From the NCBI GenBank assembly GCA_017631795.1, contig JAGBSO010000016.1, positions 62,001-126,000 on the forward strand: 64,000 nt of DNA. The letters are read 5' to 3'. Shown here one piece after another: positions 52,318-59,582 of this stretch. A program made the position numbers and the translations under genes. Position 1 is the stretch's first letter, and the number at the start of each line of letters is the position of its first letter. The notes beneath the pieces are model-generated. The model was not told where the DNA came from and searched no databases. It saw only the letters and a list, made by a program, of their open reading frames with translations. This DNA comes from Clostridia bacterium. GTDB taxonomy: Bacteria > Bacillota > Clostridia > Oscillospirales > Acutalibacteraceae.

Positions 52318-53577
52318 TTATATACCTATAATTTCACGTATCTGCGCTGCCGTTACATCAGTCAACGGGATGTTTTTTTTCACACTGATTGCTGCCGCTG
52401 TGCCTGCAGCTTCTCCTATTCCGACGCAGATGGGCATTACCCTGAAATTTGAATGAGCCATGTGTGTGCCTGAGATATTTCTTCCGCAAAGGAGAAGATT
52501 TTCCTTGACTTCGGGAAGCAGACAACCGTAGGGAATTGTGTAGCCTTTTTTCTGTTTGAAATGCTTCTGCTCACCTGTTTTGTCAAGACCTGCACCTGTT
52601 ATGTTATGCACGTCAAAATTGAAATAGGCATCCTTTACAACATAGTCATCAAACACTCTTGCTTCACGGATATCGTTTTCATTAAGAGTATATTTACCCT
52701 TGAAATGTCTCGTTTCACGGATCCCCATAAGTGATGCTGAGCTGATGATGTAGCAGTTTTCATAACCCGGTACAAATCTTCTGAGATATTTCACGATATC
52801 ATCCATCTGTCTTCTGCAGGTGAGTGTTGCACGTGTAAGATCATCGGCATCAGTGCCGTCAATATTGATTGCATTTGTCATGTTGCAGGTCACAACACCG
52901 GGAAGAGTTGATTCATATGTGAGAATATGCCCTGCCGGATAAGGGATATGCTCTTTTGCAAGTTGCTGAAGCTCACCGTCGGGAGTTTCATAAGTTGACT
53001 CAAATGAGCCTAAAAATACAGCTCTGTCATAATCCACACCGCCGACTTTGAACATCAGTGTTGCAGGCTGCATTTTGTTGTCGCTTTCTCTGCCAAGAAT
53101 ATACTCAGCTCCCGATTTTGCGGCAATATCACCGTCACCTGTTGCATCAATCGTCACCTTTGCATAAATATCCGTTTTGCCCGATTTATTGATAACCGTT
53201 GCACCGAGGACTTTGTCACCGTCGCAGATTGCATCTTCCGCAAAAGTGTAAAGCTTAATATGACAACCGACCTCGCAAAGCATTTCAAGATAAAGTGTTT
53301 TCAGCTTTTCGGGGTCAATAAGATTTGTTATTCTGTTTCTGAATTCACCTTCATTGAGTGCCGATGAGCGTCTGAGAATTTCGTAATAAAGCGGACTTGC
53401 ACAGCTGCCTGTCCAATGGCTCATAAGTCCTGCTGTTGAAATTCCGCCGATATCACCGCATTGCTCAACAATAACAACATCTGCGCCGTTTTTTGCCGCA
53501 GTATATGCCGCTGCAAATCCTGACGGACCGCTGCCGAGCACAAGCACATCGGTATGAATCACTGTTTTTTCTGTCAT
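52318..53577 (-). CDS. FAD-dependent oxidoreductase (FAD_oxidored family)
   Basis: GAGGTGG precedes the ATG. The 419-residue protein has an N-terminal FAD-binding Rossmann fold: DVLVLGSGPSGFAAAYTAAKNGADVVIVEQ, then GGISTAGLMSHW, TIDATGDGDIAAKSGA, and LLCGRNISGTHMAHSNFRVMPICVGIGEAAGTAAAI near the C-terminus. These features match the family seen in bacterial carbohydrate-degradation loci. The substrate is not known. It is transcribed divergently from the Gfo/Idh-AKR pair. Confidence 0.88.
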   Translation of the reverse strand: MTEKTVIHTDVLVLGSGPSGFAAAYTAAKNGADVVIVEQCGDIGGISTAGLMSHWTGSCASPLYYEILRRSSALNEGEFRNRITNLIDPEKLKTLYLEMLCEVGCHIKLYTFAEDAICDGDKVLGATVINKSGKTDIYAKVTIDATGDGDIAAKSGAEYILGRESDNKMQPATLMFKVGGVDYDRAVFLGSFESTYETPDGELQQLAKEHIPYPAGHILTYESTLPGVVTCNMTNAINIDGTDADDLTRATLTCRRQMDDIVKYLRRFVPGYENCYIISSASLMGIRETRHFKGKYTLNENDIREARVFDDYVVKDAYFNFDVHNITGAGLDKTGEQKHFKQKKGYTIPYGCLLPEVKENLLLCGRNISGTHMAHSNFRVMPICVGIGEAAGTAAAISVKKNIPLTDVTAAQIREIIGI

Positions 53578-53609
53578 TTCGAAGCCACCTCGGAAATGTT
53601 CTTTTTCTG

Positions 53610-53638
53610 ATTATATAATACACTCTTTTTTTTGGCAA
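53610..53638 (-). promoter_or_regulatory. Promoter for the FAD oxidoreductase
   Basis: On the minus strand TTGCCA (53638-53633) and a perfect TATAAT (53615-53610) are 17 bp apart. Confidence 0.8.
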
Positions 53639-53678
53639 GGGTACATAATAAATTTGAACACATTTTTTATCTTGTCTA

Positions 53679-53706
53679 TTTACTTTTTCTTCCTTTTTGG
53701 TATAAT
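53679..53706 (+). promoter_or_regulatory. Promoter for the Gfo/Idh-AKR operon
   Basis: TTTACT (53679-53684) and a perfect TATAAT (53701-53706) are 16 bp apart. Confidence 0.65.
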
Positions 53707-53756
53707 GAAAACAGGTACAGGGTTTACCTTATTTTTTACCGCAGGAGGAAATAAAA

Positions 53757-54818
53757 ATGTCAAAATTAAGAATTGCGCTTATCGGTAACGGCGGAATCTG
53801 CCGCGGATGCCATGTCCCCCATTATTTTGAAGACGACAGAGTTGATGTTGTCGCATTCTGTGATATCATTGAAGAAAGAGCTGTTGAGCTCAGAGATAAA
53901 TATTTTCCCGAAGCTGCTGTATATACAGACTACAAAGAGCTTCTCAAAGACGAAACAATTGATGCTGTTGACATCTGCACACCCAACTATCTTCACTCAA
54001 TAATTGCAGTTGATGCATTCAAAGCAGGCAAACACGTATTATGCGAAAAACCCGATGCGGTTGACGTGACAGAAGTTCTTAAAATGAAGAATGCCTCAGA
54101 AGAAGCAGGCAAAGTTCTTATGGTTATGAGAAACAACCGTTTTGCAACAGCATCACAGTATGCAAAGAAGTTTGTTGAAGACGGCAGAATGGGTGAAATC
54201 TACTGCGGTCGCTGCGGATGGCAGAGAAGAAGAGGCATCCCCGGCAAAGGCGGATGGTTCACAACAAAAGAACAGTCAGGCGGCGGACCTCTTATCGACC
54301 TGGGTGTTCACATGATTGACCTTGCAATATGGCTTATGGGTAACCCCACTCCCGTTGCTGTCAGCGCAAATACATACACAAAATTTGCAGATAACGACAC
54401 AAGCGACTCCGTAAACTCAAAATTCGGCGATGCAAAAGCAGAAGGCACATTTGACGTTGAAGACCTTGCAATGGGTATGATCCGTTTCGACAACGGTGCA
54501 GTGCTTCAGATAGAATTCAGCTGGGCATCAAACATCAAGCAGGAAACCCGCTATGTTGAACTCCGCGGAACAAAAGCAGGTCTTAAATGGGACGAAAATG
54601 AAGTTGAATTCTTCACAGAAGATGCAGGTCAGCTTCTTGATATCATCCCCAAGGGCAAAATGGAAACAGACGGCCACAAATACAACATCAGGAACTTCAT
54701 TGATGTTCTCACAGAAGGTGCAGAACCTGTTTTCAAGCCTTCTCAGGGTGTTGATATGATAAAAATTCTCTGCGCAATTTACGAATCAGCAGAAAAAGGC
54801 AGAGAAGTTATTCTTTAA
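53757..54818 (+). CDS. Gfo/Idh/MocA-family oxidoreductase
   Basis: AGGAGG precedes the ATG. The 353-residue protein has the N-terminal NAD(P) fold (LRIALIGNGGICRGCHVPHYF), the CEKP motif with the catalytic Lys (about residue 98), and GGGPLIDLGVHMIDLAIWLMG with the His typical of the family. It is transcribed with the aldo/keto reductase 29 bp downstream, so the pair may interconvert a polyol, sugar or inositol derivative. It differs from the Gfo/Idh protein at 5664 in length and in the C-terminal part. Confidence 0.88.
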   Translation: MSKLRIALIGNGGICRGCHVPHYFEDDRVDVVAFCDIIEERAVELRDKYFPEAAVYTDYKELLKDETIDAVDICTPNYLHSIIAVDAFKAGKHVLCEKPDAVDVTEVLKMKNASEEAGKVLMVMRNNRFATASQYAKKFVEDGRMGEIYCGRCGWQRRRGIPGKGGWFTTKEQSGGGPLIDLGVHMIDLAIWLMGNPTPVAVSANTYTKFADNDTSDSVNSKFGDAKAEGTFDVEDLAMGMIRFDNGAVLQIEFSWASNIKQETRYVELRGTKAGLKWDENEVEFFTEDAGQLLDIIPKGKMETDGHKYNIRNFIDVLTEGAEPVFKPSQGVDMIKILCAIYESAEKGREVIL

Positions 54819-54847
54819 CTGACTTAATTTCAAGGAGAACTTAAAAA

Positions 54848-55711
54848 ATGAATAAACTCACAGATACATTCTCTCTTTCCAACGGCGTAGAAGTTCCTTG
54901 CGTCGGTTACGGTACTTATCTCACTCCCAACGGTGAAGTCGCAAAAAATTCCGTTATGCTGGCTCTTGAAGCAGGTTACCGCCATATTGACACAGCATTT
55001 GCATACGGTAACGAAACTGCTGTCGGTGAAGGCATAAAAGCATCAGGTATCAGCAGAGATAAGATATTTATAACCACAAAACACTGGGTCACCATGAGAG
55101 GATATGAAAAAGCATCGGAAGCAATTGACATTTCCCTTAAAAACCTGGGCGTTGACTATCTTGACCTTTATCTTATCCATTGGCCTTGTGTGGAAAAGGT
55201 ATCACCCGAATGGAAAGAAATAAACGCATCAACTTGGAAAGCATTTGAAGAAGCATATAAAAACGGAAAAATCCGTGCGATAGGTGTTTCCAATTTCCAG
55301 AAAAAGCACTATGATGCACTGGCAGAACGCTGTGAAATATTACCCATGGTAAACCAGATTGAGTTCCATCCCGGCTATACTCAGCCTGAAACAGTTGCAT
55401 ATTCTCAGGAAAAAGGAATGCTTGTTCAGTCATTCAGTCCTCTCGGTTGCGGTGCTGTTCTCGGTGATGAAACACTTGCTGCAATTGCAAAGAAATACAA
55501 CAAGAGTGTAGCTCAGATATGTCTGAGATTTGTTCTGCAGTCAGGTCTTAATGTGCTTACAAAATCTGTAACACCTGAAAGAATCATTGAAAATACAAAA
55601 ATATTCGATTTTGAACTCACCGCTGAAGACATGGCAGTTATTTCTGCAATGCCTGAACTCGGTTTTACAGGCTGGCTTCCTGAAAATGCCCCCGCAGACG
55701 CAATTGTTTAA
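54848..55711 (+). CDS. Aldo/keto reductase
   Basis: AAGGAG lies before the ATG. The 287-residue NADPH-dependent enzyme has the full AKR set: VPCVGYGTYL, AYRHIDTAFAYGNE-like segment with catalytic Asp and Tyr, ITTKHW (Lys), LDLYLIHWPC (His), IRAIGVSNFQKKHY, and the C-terminal LTKSVTPERIIENTKIFDF cofactor site. The sequence is of the AKR5-like bacterial group (2,5-diketogluconate reductase relatives). It reduces aldehydes or ketones; its substrate may be the product of the Gfo/Idh enzyme. Confidence 0.9.
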   Translation: MNKLTDTFSLSNGVEVPCVGYGTYLTPNGEVAKNSVMLALEAGYRHIDTAFAYGNETAVGEGIKASGISRDKIFITTKHWVTMRGYEKASEAIDISLKNLGVDYLDLYLIHWPCVEKVSPEWKEINASTWKAFEEAYKNGKIRAIGVSNFQKKHYDALAERCEILPMVNQIEFHPGYTQPETVAYSQEKGMLVQSFSPLGCGAVLGDETLAAIAKKYNKSVAQICLRFVLQSGLNVLTKSVTPERIIENTKIFDFELTAEDMAVISAMPELGFTGWLPENAPADAIV

Positions 55712-55722
55712 TAAAAAATATT

Positions 55723-55760
55723 TCACCCTCTGTTCAGCCATAAACAGAGGGTGATTTTTT
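55723..55760. terminator. Terminator between the AKR and coaBC genes
   Basis: A perfect 12-bp stem (55723-55734 with 55743-55754) with an 8-nt loop is followed by six T residues; it serves the convergent genes. Confidence 0.85.
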
Positions 55761-55766
55761 ATAAAC

Positions 55767-56960
55767 TTATTTTCCTGTTTCAAAGATTTCTGTCAGAATT
55801 CTGTGTGCTGCTTCGGATTTTGAGAGTAAGGGAAGCTCTGTTTCACTGTCTTTTTTTATCAGGGTTATAATGTTTGTATCAGTACCGAATCCTGCACCTT
55901 GTGTTCTGAGTGAATTTGCACAGATCATATCGCAATTCTTCTTTTCAAGCTTCTTTCTTGAATTTTCAAGAACATTGTCTGTTTCCATTGAAAAACCGCA
56001 GATAAACTGCCCGTCCTTTTTATTCTCACCCAGGTAAGCCAGAATATCTTTTGTGCGTTTGAGGGCGACAGACATATCACTGTCACTCTTTTTTATCTTT
56101 CCGTCTGCAACTGTGACAGGTGTATAGTCTGCGACTGCTGCTGCTTTGATGATACAGTCGTATGAATGCATATTTTCGGTTACTGCATTGAACATATCTT
56201 CTGCTGATTTCACACTGATTGTTTCCACAAACATCGGCAACGGCACATCAGTATGAGCAGCCACGAGAGTTACTTCTGCACCTCTGTGCATTGCAGCCTT
56301 TGCAAGAGCCACACCCATTTTACCGCTTGAATGATTTGTGATAAAACGCACAGGGTCAATGCTTTCTCTTGTTGCACCTGCAGTTATGAGAATTTTTTTA
56401 CCTGCAAGATCTTTTTCAAAAGCAATTTCTTTAAGGATATATTCAAGAAGTACTTCTTCATCGGGCATTCTGCCGTCACCCATATCACCGTTTGCAAGCA
56501 TTCCGTTATCGGGTGCTATTATCTCATAACCGAATTTTCTGAGTTTTTCTATATTATCCTTAACAATGGGATTATGAAACATATTATGATTCATTGCAGG
56601 AGATATGATTTTTTTGCAAGGACAAGCCATTACTGTGGTAGTGAGCATATCATCTGCCAGTCCGTTTGCGATTTTACCGATAACATTTGCCGATGCGGGA
56701 GCAACAAGCACAACATCAGCTCTTTTTGCAAGAGCAACATGCTCCACACTGAACTCAAAATTTCGGTCAAATGTATCAATAAGACACTTTTCACCGGTAA
56801 GAGATTCAAACGTTATGGGATTGATAAAGTTTGTTGCATTCTGAGTCATAAGTACACTGACATTGCAATGAAGTTTTTTCAGCATTCTTGCAAGATTTGC
56901 GATTTTGTATGCAGCAATACTGCCTGTAACAGCAAGAACAACGGTTTTTCCTTTAAGCAT
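55767..56960 (-). CDS. coaBC: Bifunctional phosphopantothenoylcysteine decarboxylase/synthetase
   Basis: The 397-residue protein makes 4'-phosphopantetheine from phosphopantothenate and cysteine in CoA synthesis. The N-terminal FMN decarboxylase domain (CoaC, about 1-185) has VTGSIAAYK, the catalytic His in VEHVALAKRAD, and PAMNHNM. The C-terminal CTP-using synthetase (CoaB, about 190-397) has TAGATRESIDPVRFITNHSSGKMG, AAVADYTP and KIKK. Odd point: the CoaC substrate-clamp motif, normally ACGDxGxGRM, reads ANGDMGDGRM, so the cysteine needed in E. coli is Asn here. Either another residue stands in or the decarboxylase works differently. Confidence 0.94.
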   Translation of the reverse strand: MLKGKTVVLAVTGSIAAYKIANLARMLKKLHCNVSVLMTQNATNFINPITFESLTGEKCLIDTFDRNFEFSVEHVALAKRADVVLVAPASANVIGKIANGLADDMLTTTVMACPCKKIISPAMNHNMFHNPIVKDNIEKLRKFGYEIIAPDNGMLANGDMGDGRMPDEEVLLEYILKEIAFEKDLAGKKILITAGATRESIDPVRFITNHSSGKMGVALAKAAMHRGAEVTLVAAHTDVPLPMFVETISVKSAEDMFNAVTENMHSYDCIIKAAAVADYTPVTVADGKIKKSDSDMSVALKRTKDILAYLGENKKDGQFICGFSMETDNVLENSRKKLEKKNCDMICANSLRTQGAGFGTDTNIITLIKKDSETELPLLSKSEAAHRILTEIFETGK

Positions 56961-57001
56961 AATATCAATCCTTTATAAAAAACATTCTGATTTATGTTGA
57001 C

Positions 57002-57030
57002 AGTATAACACAAATTTTAGAAAAAAGATA
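57002..57030 (-). promoter_or_regulatory. Possible promoter for coaBC
   Basis: On the minus strand TATACT (57007-57002) has a TG extension, but the -35 region (TATCTT, 57030-57025) is weak. Confidence 0.45.
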
Positions 57031-57059
57031 TATACATCGCAAAAAAAATGTGATATACT
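57031..57059 (+). promoter_or_regulatory. Possible promoter for panT-coaX
   Basis: TATACA (57031-57036), 17 bp, TATACT (57054-57059). The -10 match is good, the -35 moderate. It diverges from the possible coaBC promoter. Confidence 0.45.
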
Positions 57060-57113
57060 GAAAATGTATTGTATCTCTTTATGAGAATAATAACACTTTC
57101 AGGAGGTCTAATC

Positions 57114-57719
57114 ATGAAAAAGTCTAATGAAAAAGTAGTTAAACTTGTATTGACCGCATTATTTACTGCTATAATGATTATCATGTCTACAACTCCGCTC
57201 GGGTATCTCAACATCGGCCCACTTGCTATCACTCTCAACGTAATTCCCCTCGGAATTGCAGCGATTTCACTCGGCCCTGTAGGCGGTTCAGTCATTGGAG
57301 CAGTTTTCGGAATCACAAGTTTTCTGCAATGCATCGGCATCGGCGGTGTTAGTGCAATGGGAACAGTCCTGTTTCAGATAAGTCCTGTTCTTGCATTTAT
57401 CCAACGCTTTGTTCCCAGGGTCCTTGACGGACTCATTATCGGTCTGCTTCATAAATATTTCGTTAAAAAAGCAGGCAACAAAATTTCTTGTTTTATTACA
57501 GGTTTTCTTGCAGCATTTATCAACACAGCACTGTTTATCACTTCGCTGTTCCTGTGCTTCGGCAACACAGAATACATACAGGAACTCGTCGGTGGCAGAA
57601 ACATTATTATTTTCATCTGCTCTTTTGTAGGAATAAATGCAGTTTTTGAAATGATTGCAAGTACAATTGTGACAGGCTCCATCGGTTCAGCGCTTTACAA
57701 AGCAAAGGTAGTAAAATAA
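57114..57719 (+). CDS. ECF transporter S component, probable pantothenate uptake
   Basis: Start at ATG 57114 with AGGAGG upstream. The 201-residue protein has about six transmembrane helices and the look of an ECF S component: LTALFTAIMIIMS near the N-terminus (AxxxA-like helix 1 contact with the energising module), then FGITSFLQCIG. S components bind a vitamin and share a common EcfAAT module encoded elsewhere. The flanking coaBC and coaX genes strongly suggest pantothenate, as in PanT; substrate is inference from context. Confidence 0.82.
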   Translation: MKKSNEKVVKLVLTALFTAIMIIMSTTPLGYLNIGPLAITLNVIPLGIAAISLGPVGGSVIGAVFGITSFLQCIGIGGVSAMGTVLFQISPVLAFIQRFVPRVLDGLIIGLLHKYFVKKAGNKISCFITGFLAAFINTALFITSLFLCFGNTEYIQELVGGRNIIIFICSFVGINAVFEMIASTIVTGSIGSALYKAKVVK

Positions 57720-57728
57720 GGTGATATT

Positions 57729-58493
57729 ATGATTCTTGCAATAGATATAGGAAACACAAATATAGTTATCGGATGTTGTGACAACGACAAAATTATTTTC
57801 CGTGAAAGACTTTCAACAAACCATACAGCCACAGTTCTTGAATATGTGGTAAAAATCAAAACAGCTTTTGAGATGAACTCCATACAAAAAGAAGACATCA
57901 CAGGCTCTATAATCTCTTCGGTTGTTCCTGCAGTTACAAACACAGTAAAAACTGCAGTTGAAAAATATCTCAGTATTACACCTCTTATCATCGGCCCCGG
58001 CATAAAAACAGGTCTGAGCATAATGATTGATAACCCCAGTCAGCTGGGTTCTGACCTTGTTGTTGATGCAGTGGCAGGTATAAGTGAATACCCCGTACCG
58101 CTTATCATTATCGATATGGGCACTGCAACAACAGTTTCCGTTATCGATGAAAAAAAGCAGTATATCGGCGGTATGATCATTCCCGGACTTGCAGTTTCAC
58201 ACGATGCACTCATCAGCAGAACTTCACAGCTTTCAAAAATAGCTTTTGAAAAACCGAAAAAAGTTATCGGCAGCAACACTGTTGACTGCATAAAAAGCGG
58301 ACTGCTTTACGGTAATGCAGGTACTCTTGACGGACTTATTGACCGCATCAATGAAGAACTGAACGAAAACTGCACAGTTGTTGCAACAGGCGGACTTTCC
58401 ACCGTCATTGCACCGCTTTGCAAACACGAAATCATAATAGATGAGGATCTGCTTCTGAAAGGTCTTATGAAGATCTACGAAAAAAATAACTGA
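57729..58493 (+). CDS. coaX: Type III pantothenate kinase
   Basis: The 254-residue enzyme phosphorylates pantothenate in the first CoA step. It belongs to the CoaX type of the actin-like ATPase superfamily: LAIDIGNTNIVIG (phosphate-1), GPGIKTGL, NPSQLGSDLVVDAVAG (motif with the catalytic Asp), DMGTATTVSVID (phosphate-2) and GGMIIPG. It follows the S component by 9 bp and so pairs import with trapping. Type III enzymes are not inhibited by CoA and need a monovalent cation. Confidence 0.96.
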   Translation: MILAIDIGNTNIVIGCCDNDKIIFRERLSTNHTATVLEYVVKIKTAFEMNSIQKEDITGSIISSVVPAVTNTVKTAVEKYLSITPLIIGPGIKTGLSIMIDNPSQLGSDLVVDAVAGISEYPVPLIIIDMGTATTVSVIDEKKQYIGGMIIPGLAVSHDALISRTSQLSKIAFEKPKKVIGSNTVDCIKSGLLYGNAGTLDGLIDRINEELNENCTVVATGGLSTVIAPLCKHEIIIDEDLLLKGLMKIYEKNN

Positions 58494-58520
58494 CAGATCC
58501 GAAAATCAATAAATATCTGC

Positions 58521-58560
58521 AAAACGGGATTCGAATATTTATGAATCCCGTTTTTTATAC
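58521..58560 (+). terminator. Terminator after coaX
   Basis: A perfect 12-bp stem (58521-58532 with 58543-58554) with a 10-nt loop is followed by a T tract. Confidence 0.85.
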
Positions 58561-58580
58561 TGTTCAGTCTCTTGTTGCGA

Positions 58581-58609
58581 TTGAAAAAATAAAAAGTTTA
58601 TGCTATATT
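58581..58609 (+). promoter_or_regulatory. Promoter for the glycyl-radical enzyme pair
   Basis: TTGAAA (58581-58586) and TATATT (58604-58609) are 17 bp apart, with a TG extended -10 element. Confidence 0.78.
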
Positions 58610-58669
58610 GTAATAAGAATAAATCAGATCTGTTTTAATTGATCAATTGAAAGAAGTCAGCAAAAAAGT

Positions 58670-59569
58670 ATGAAAAAAGGAATTATATTCAACATCCAGA
58701 AATTCTGTCTGCATGATGGTGACGGTATCCGCACGTGTGTATTTCTTAAAGGCTGCCCGTTAAGATGTGTATGGTGTCATAACCCTGAAAGCATCGAAAA
58801 AGAAATCAGCCTTTCTTTTGATAAGACAAAATGTTCTTTATGCGGGAGATGCACAGGAATCTGCACTGCCCGTGATGTAAAGAACTCAGTTCTGACAACA
58901 GACAGCAAAACTTGTGTCAGATGCGGCAAATGCGTTGATGTCTGCCTTAATGATGCAAATGAAATTATCGGAACAGAAAAAACAGCGTCTGAAATACTCG
59001 ATGAAGTTATGAAAGATAAAATGTTTTATGATACATCAGGCGGAGGTCTGACCGTTACCGGTGGAGAACCTTCATATCAGGCTGATTTCACCCTTGAACT
59101 TCTGGGTCTTGCAAAAAATTCAGGCATTTCAATTGCTGTTGAAACATGCGGCGCAGGTACACTTGACTTCTATGAATCTGCAGCAGACCTCGGAACAACT
59201 TTCCTGTACGACATCAAATGTATTGACCCTGTTCTTCACCGCAAACTCACAGGCTCAGACAATTCGCATATTATGGAAAATCTGCAGTATCTCATGGACA
59301 GAAATGCAGATATAATTATCAGAATTCCACTGATTCCCGGTTGCAATGACAGCGACAAAGACATTTCTCTTCTGGCGGAATTTCTCAATAAAAACACAGG
59401 CCGATACAGATATGCGGAAATCATGCCGTATCACAATCTCGGTACGGGAAAATCAGAAAAACTCGGAAAAACCCCGCAATACATTCACGAAAATGCAGGT
59501 GAAGCCGAAATATCACGATGGTGTGATCTGTTCAGACAGCACAAAACAGAAATAAGAGTATCTGAATAA
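58670..59569 (+). CDS. Glycyl-radical enzyme activating protein (radical SAM)
   Basis: The 299-residue activase has the radical-SAM CxxxCxxC (Cys29, Cys33, Cys36 in GCPLRCVWC) that binds the SAM-cleaving iron-sulfur cluster. Between residues about 55 and 92 it has two ferredoxin-like sets (CSLCGRCTGIC and CVRCGKCVDVC), as in activases of choline trimethylamine-lyase, diol dehydratase and similar enzymes, and unlike the short PFL activase. The SGGGLTVTGGEP motif is present. It installs the glycyl radical on the enzyme encoded 13 bp downstream. Confidence 0.95.
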   Translation: MKKGIIFNIQKFCLHDGDGIRTCVFLKGCPLRCVWCHNPESIEKEISLSFDKTKCSLCGRCTGICTARDVKNSVLTTDSKTCVRCGKCVDVCLNDANEIIGTEKTASEILDEVMKDKMFYDTSGGGLTVTGGEPSYQADFTLELLGLAKNSGISIAVETCGAGTLDFYESAADLGTTFLYDIKCIDPVLHRKLTGSDNSHIMENLQYLMDRNADIIIRIPLIPGCNDSDKDISLLAEFLNKNTGRYRYAEIMPYHNLGTGKSEKLGKTPQYIHENAGEAEISRWCDLFRQHKTEIRVSE

Positions 59570-59582
59570 AGAGGTTTTATTT

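Noticed and set aside
56331-56978. A 215-codon open frame on the plus strand
   Set aside because: It is antisense to coaBC; the Cys- and Ile-rich translation is typical of the complement of an AT-rich gene.
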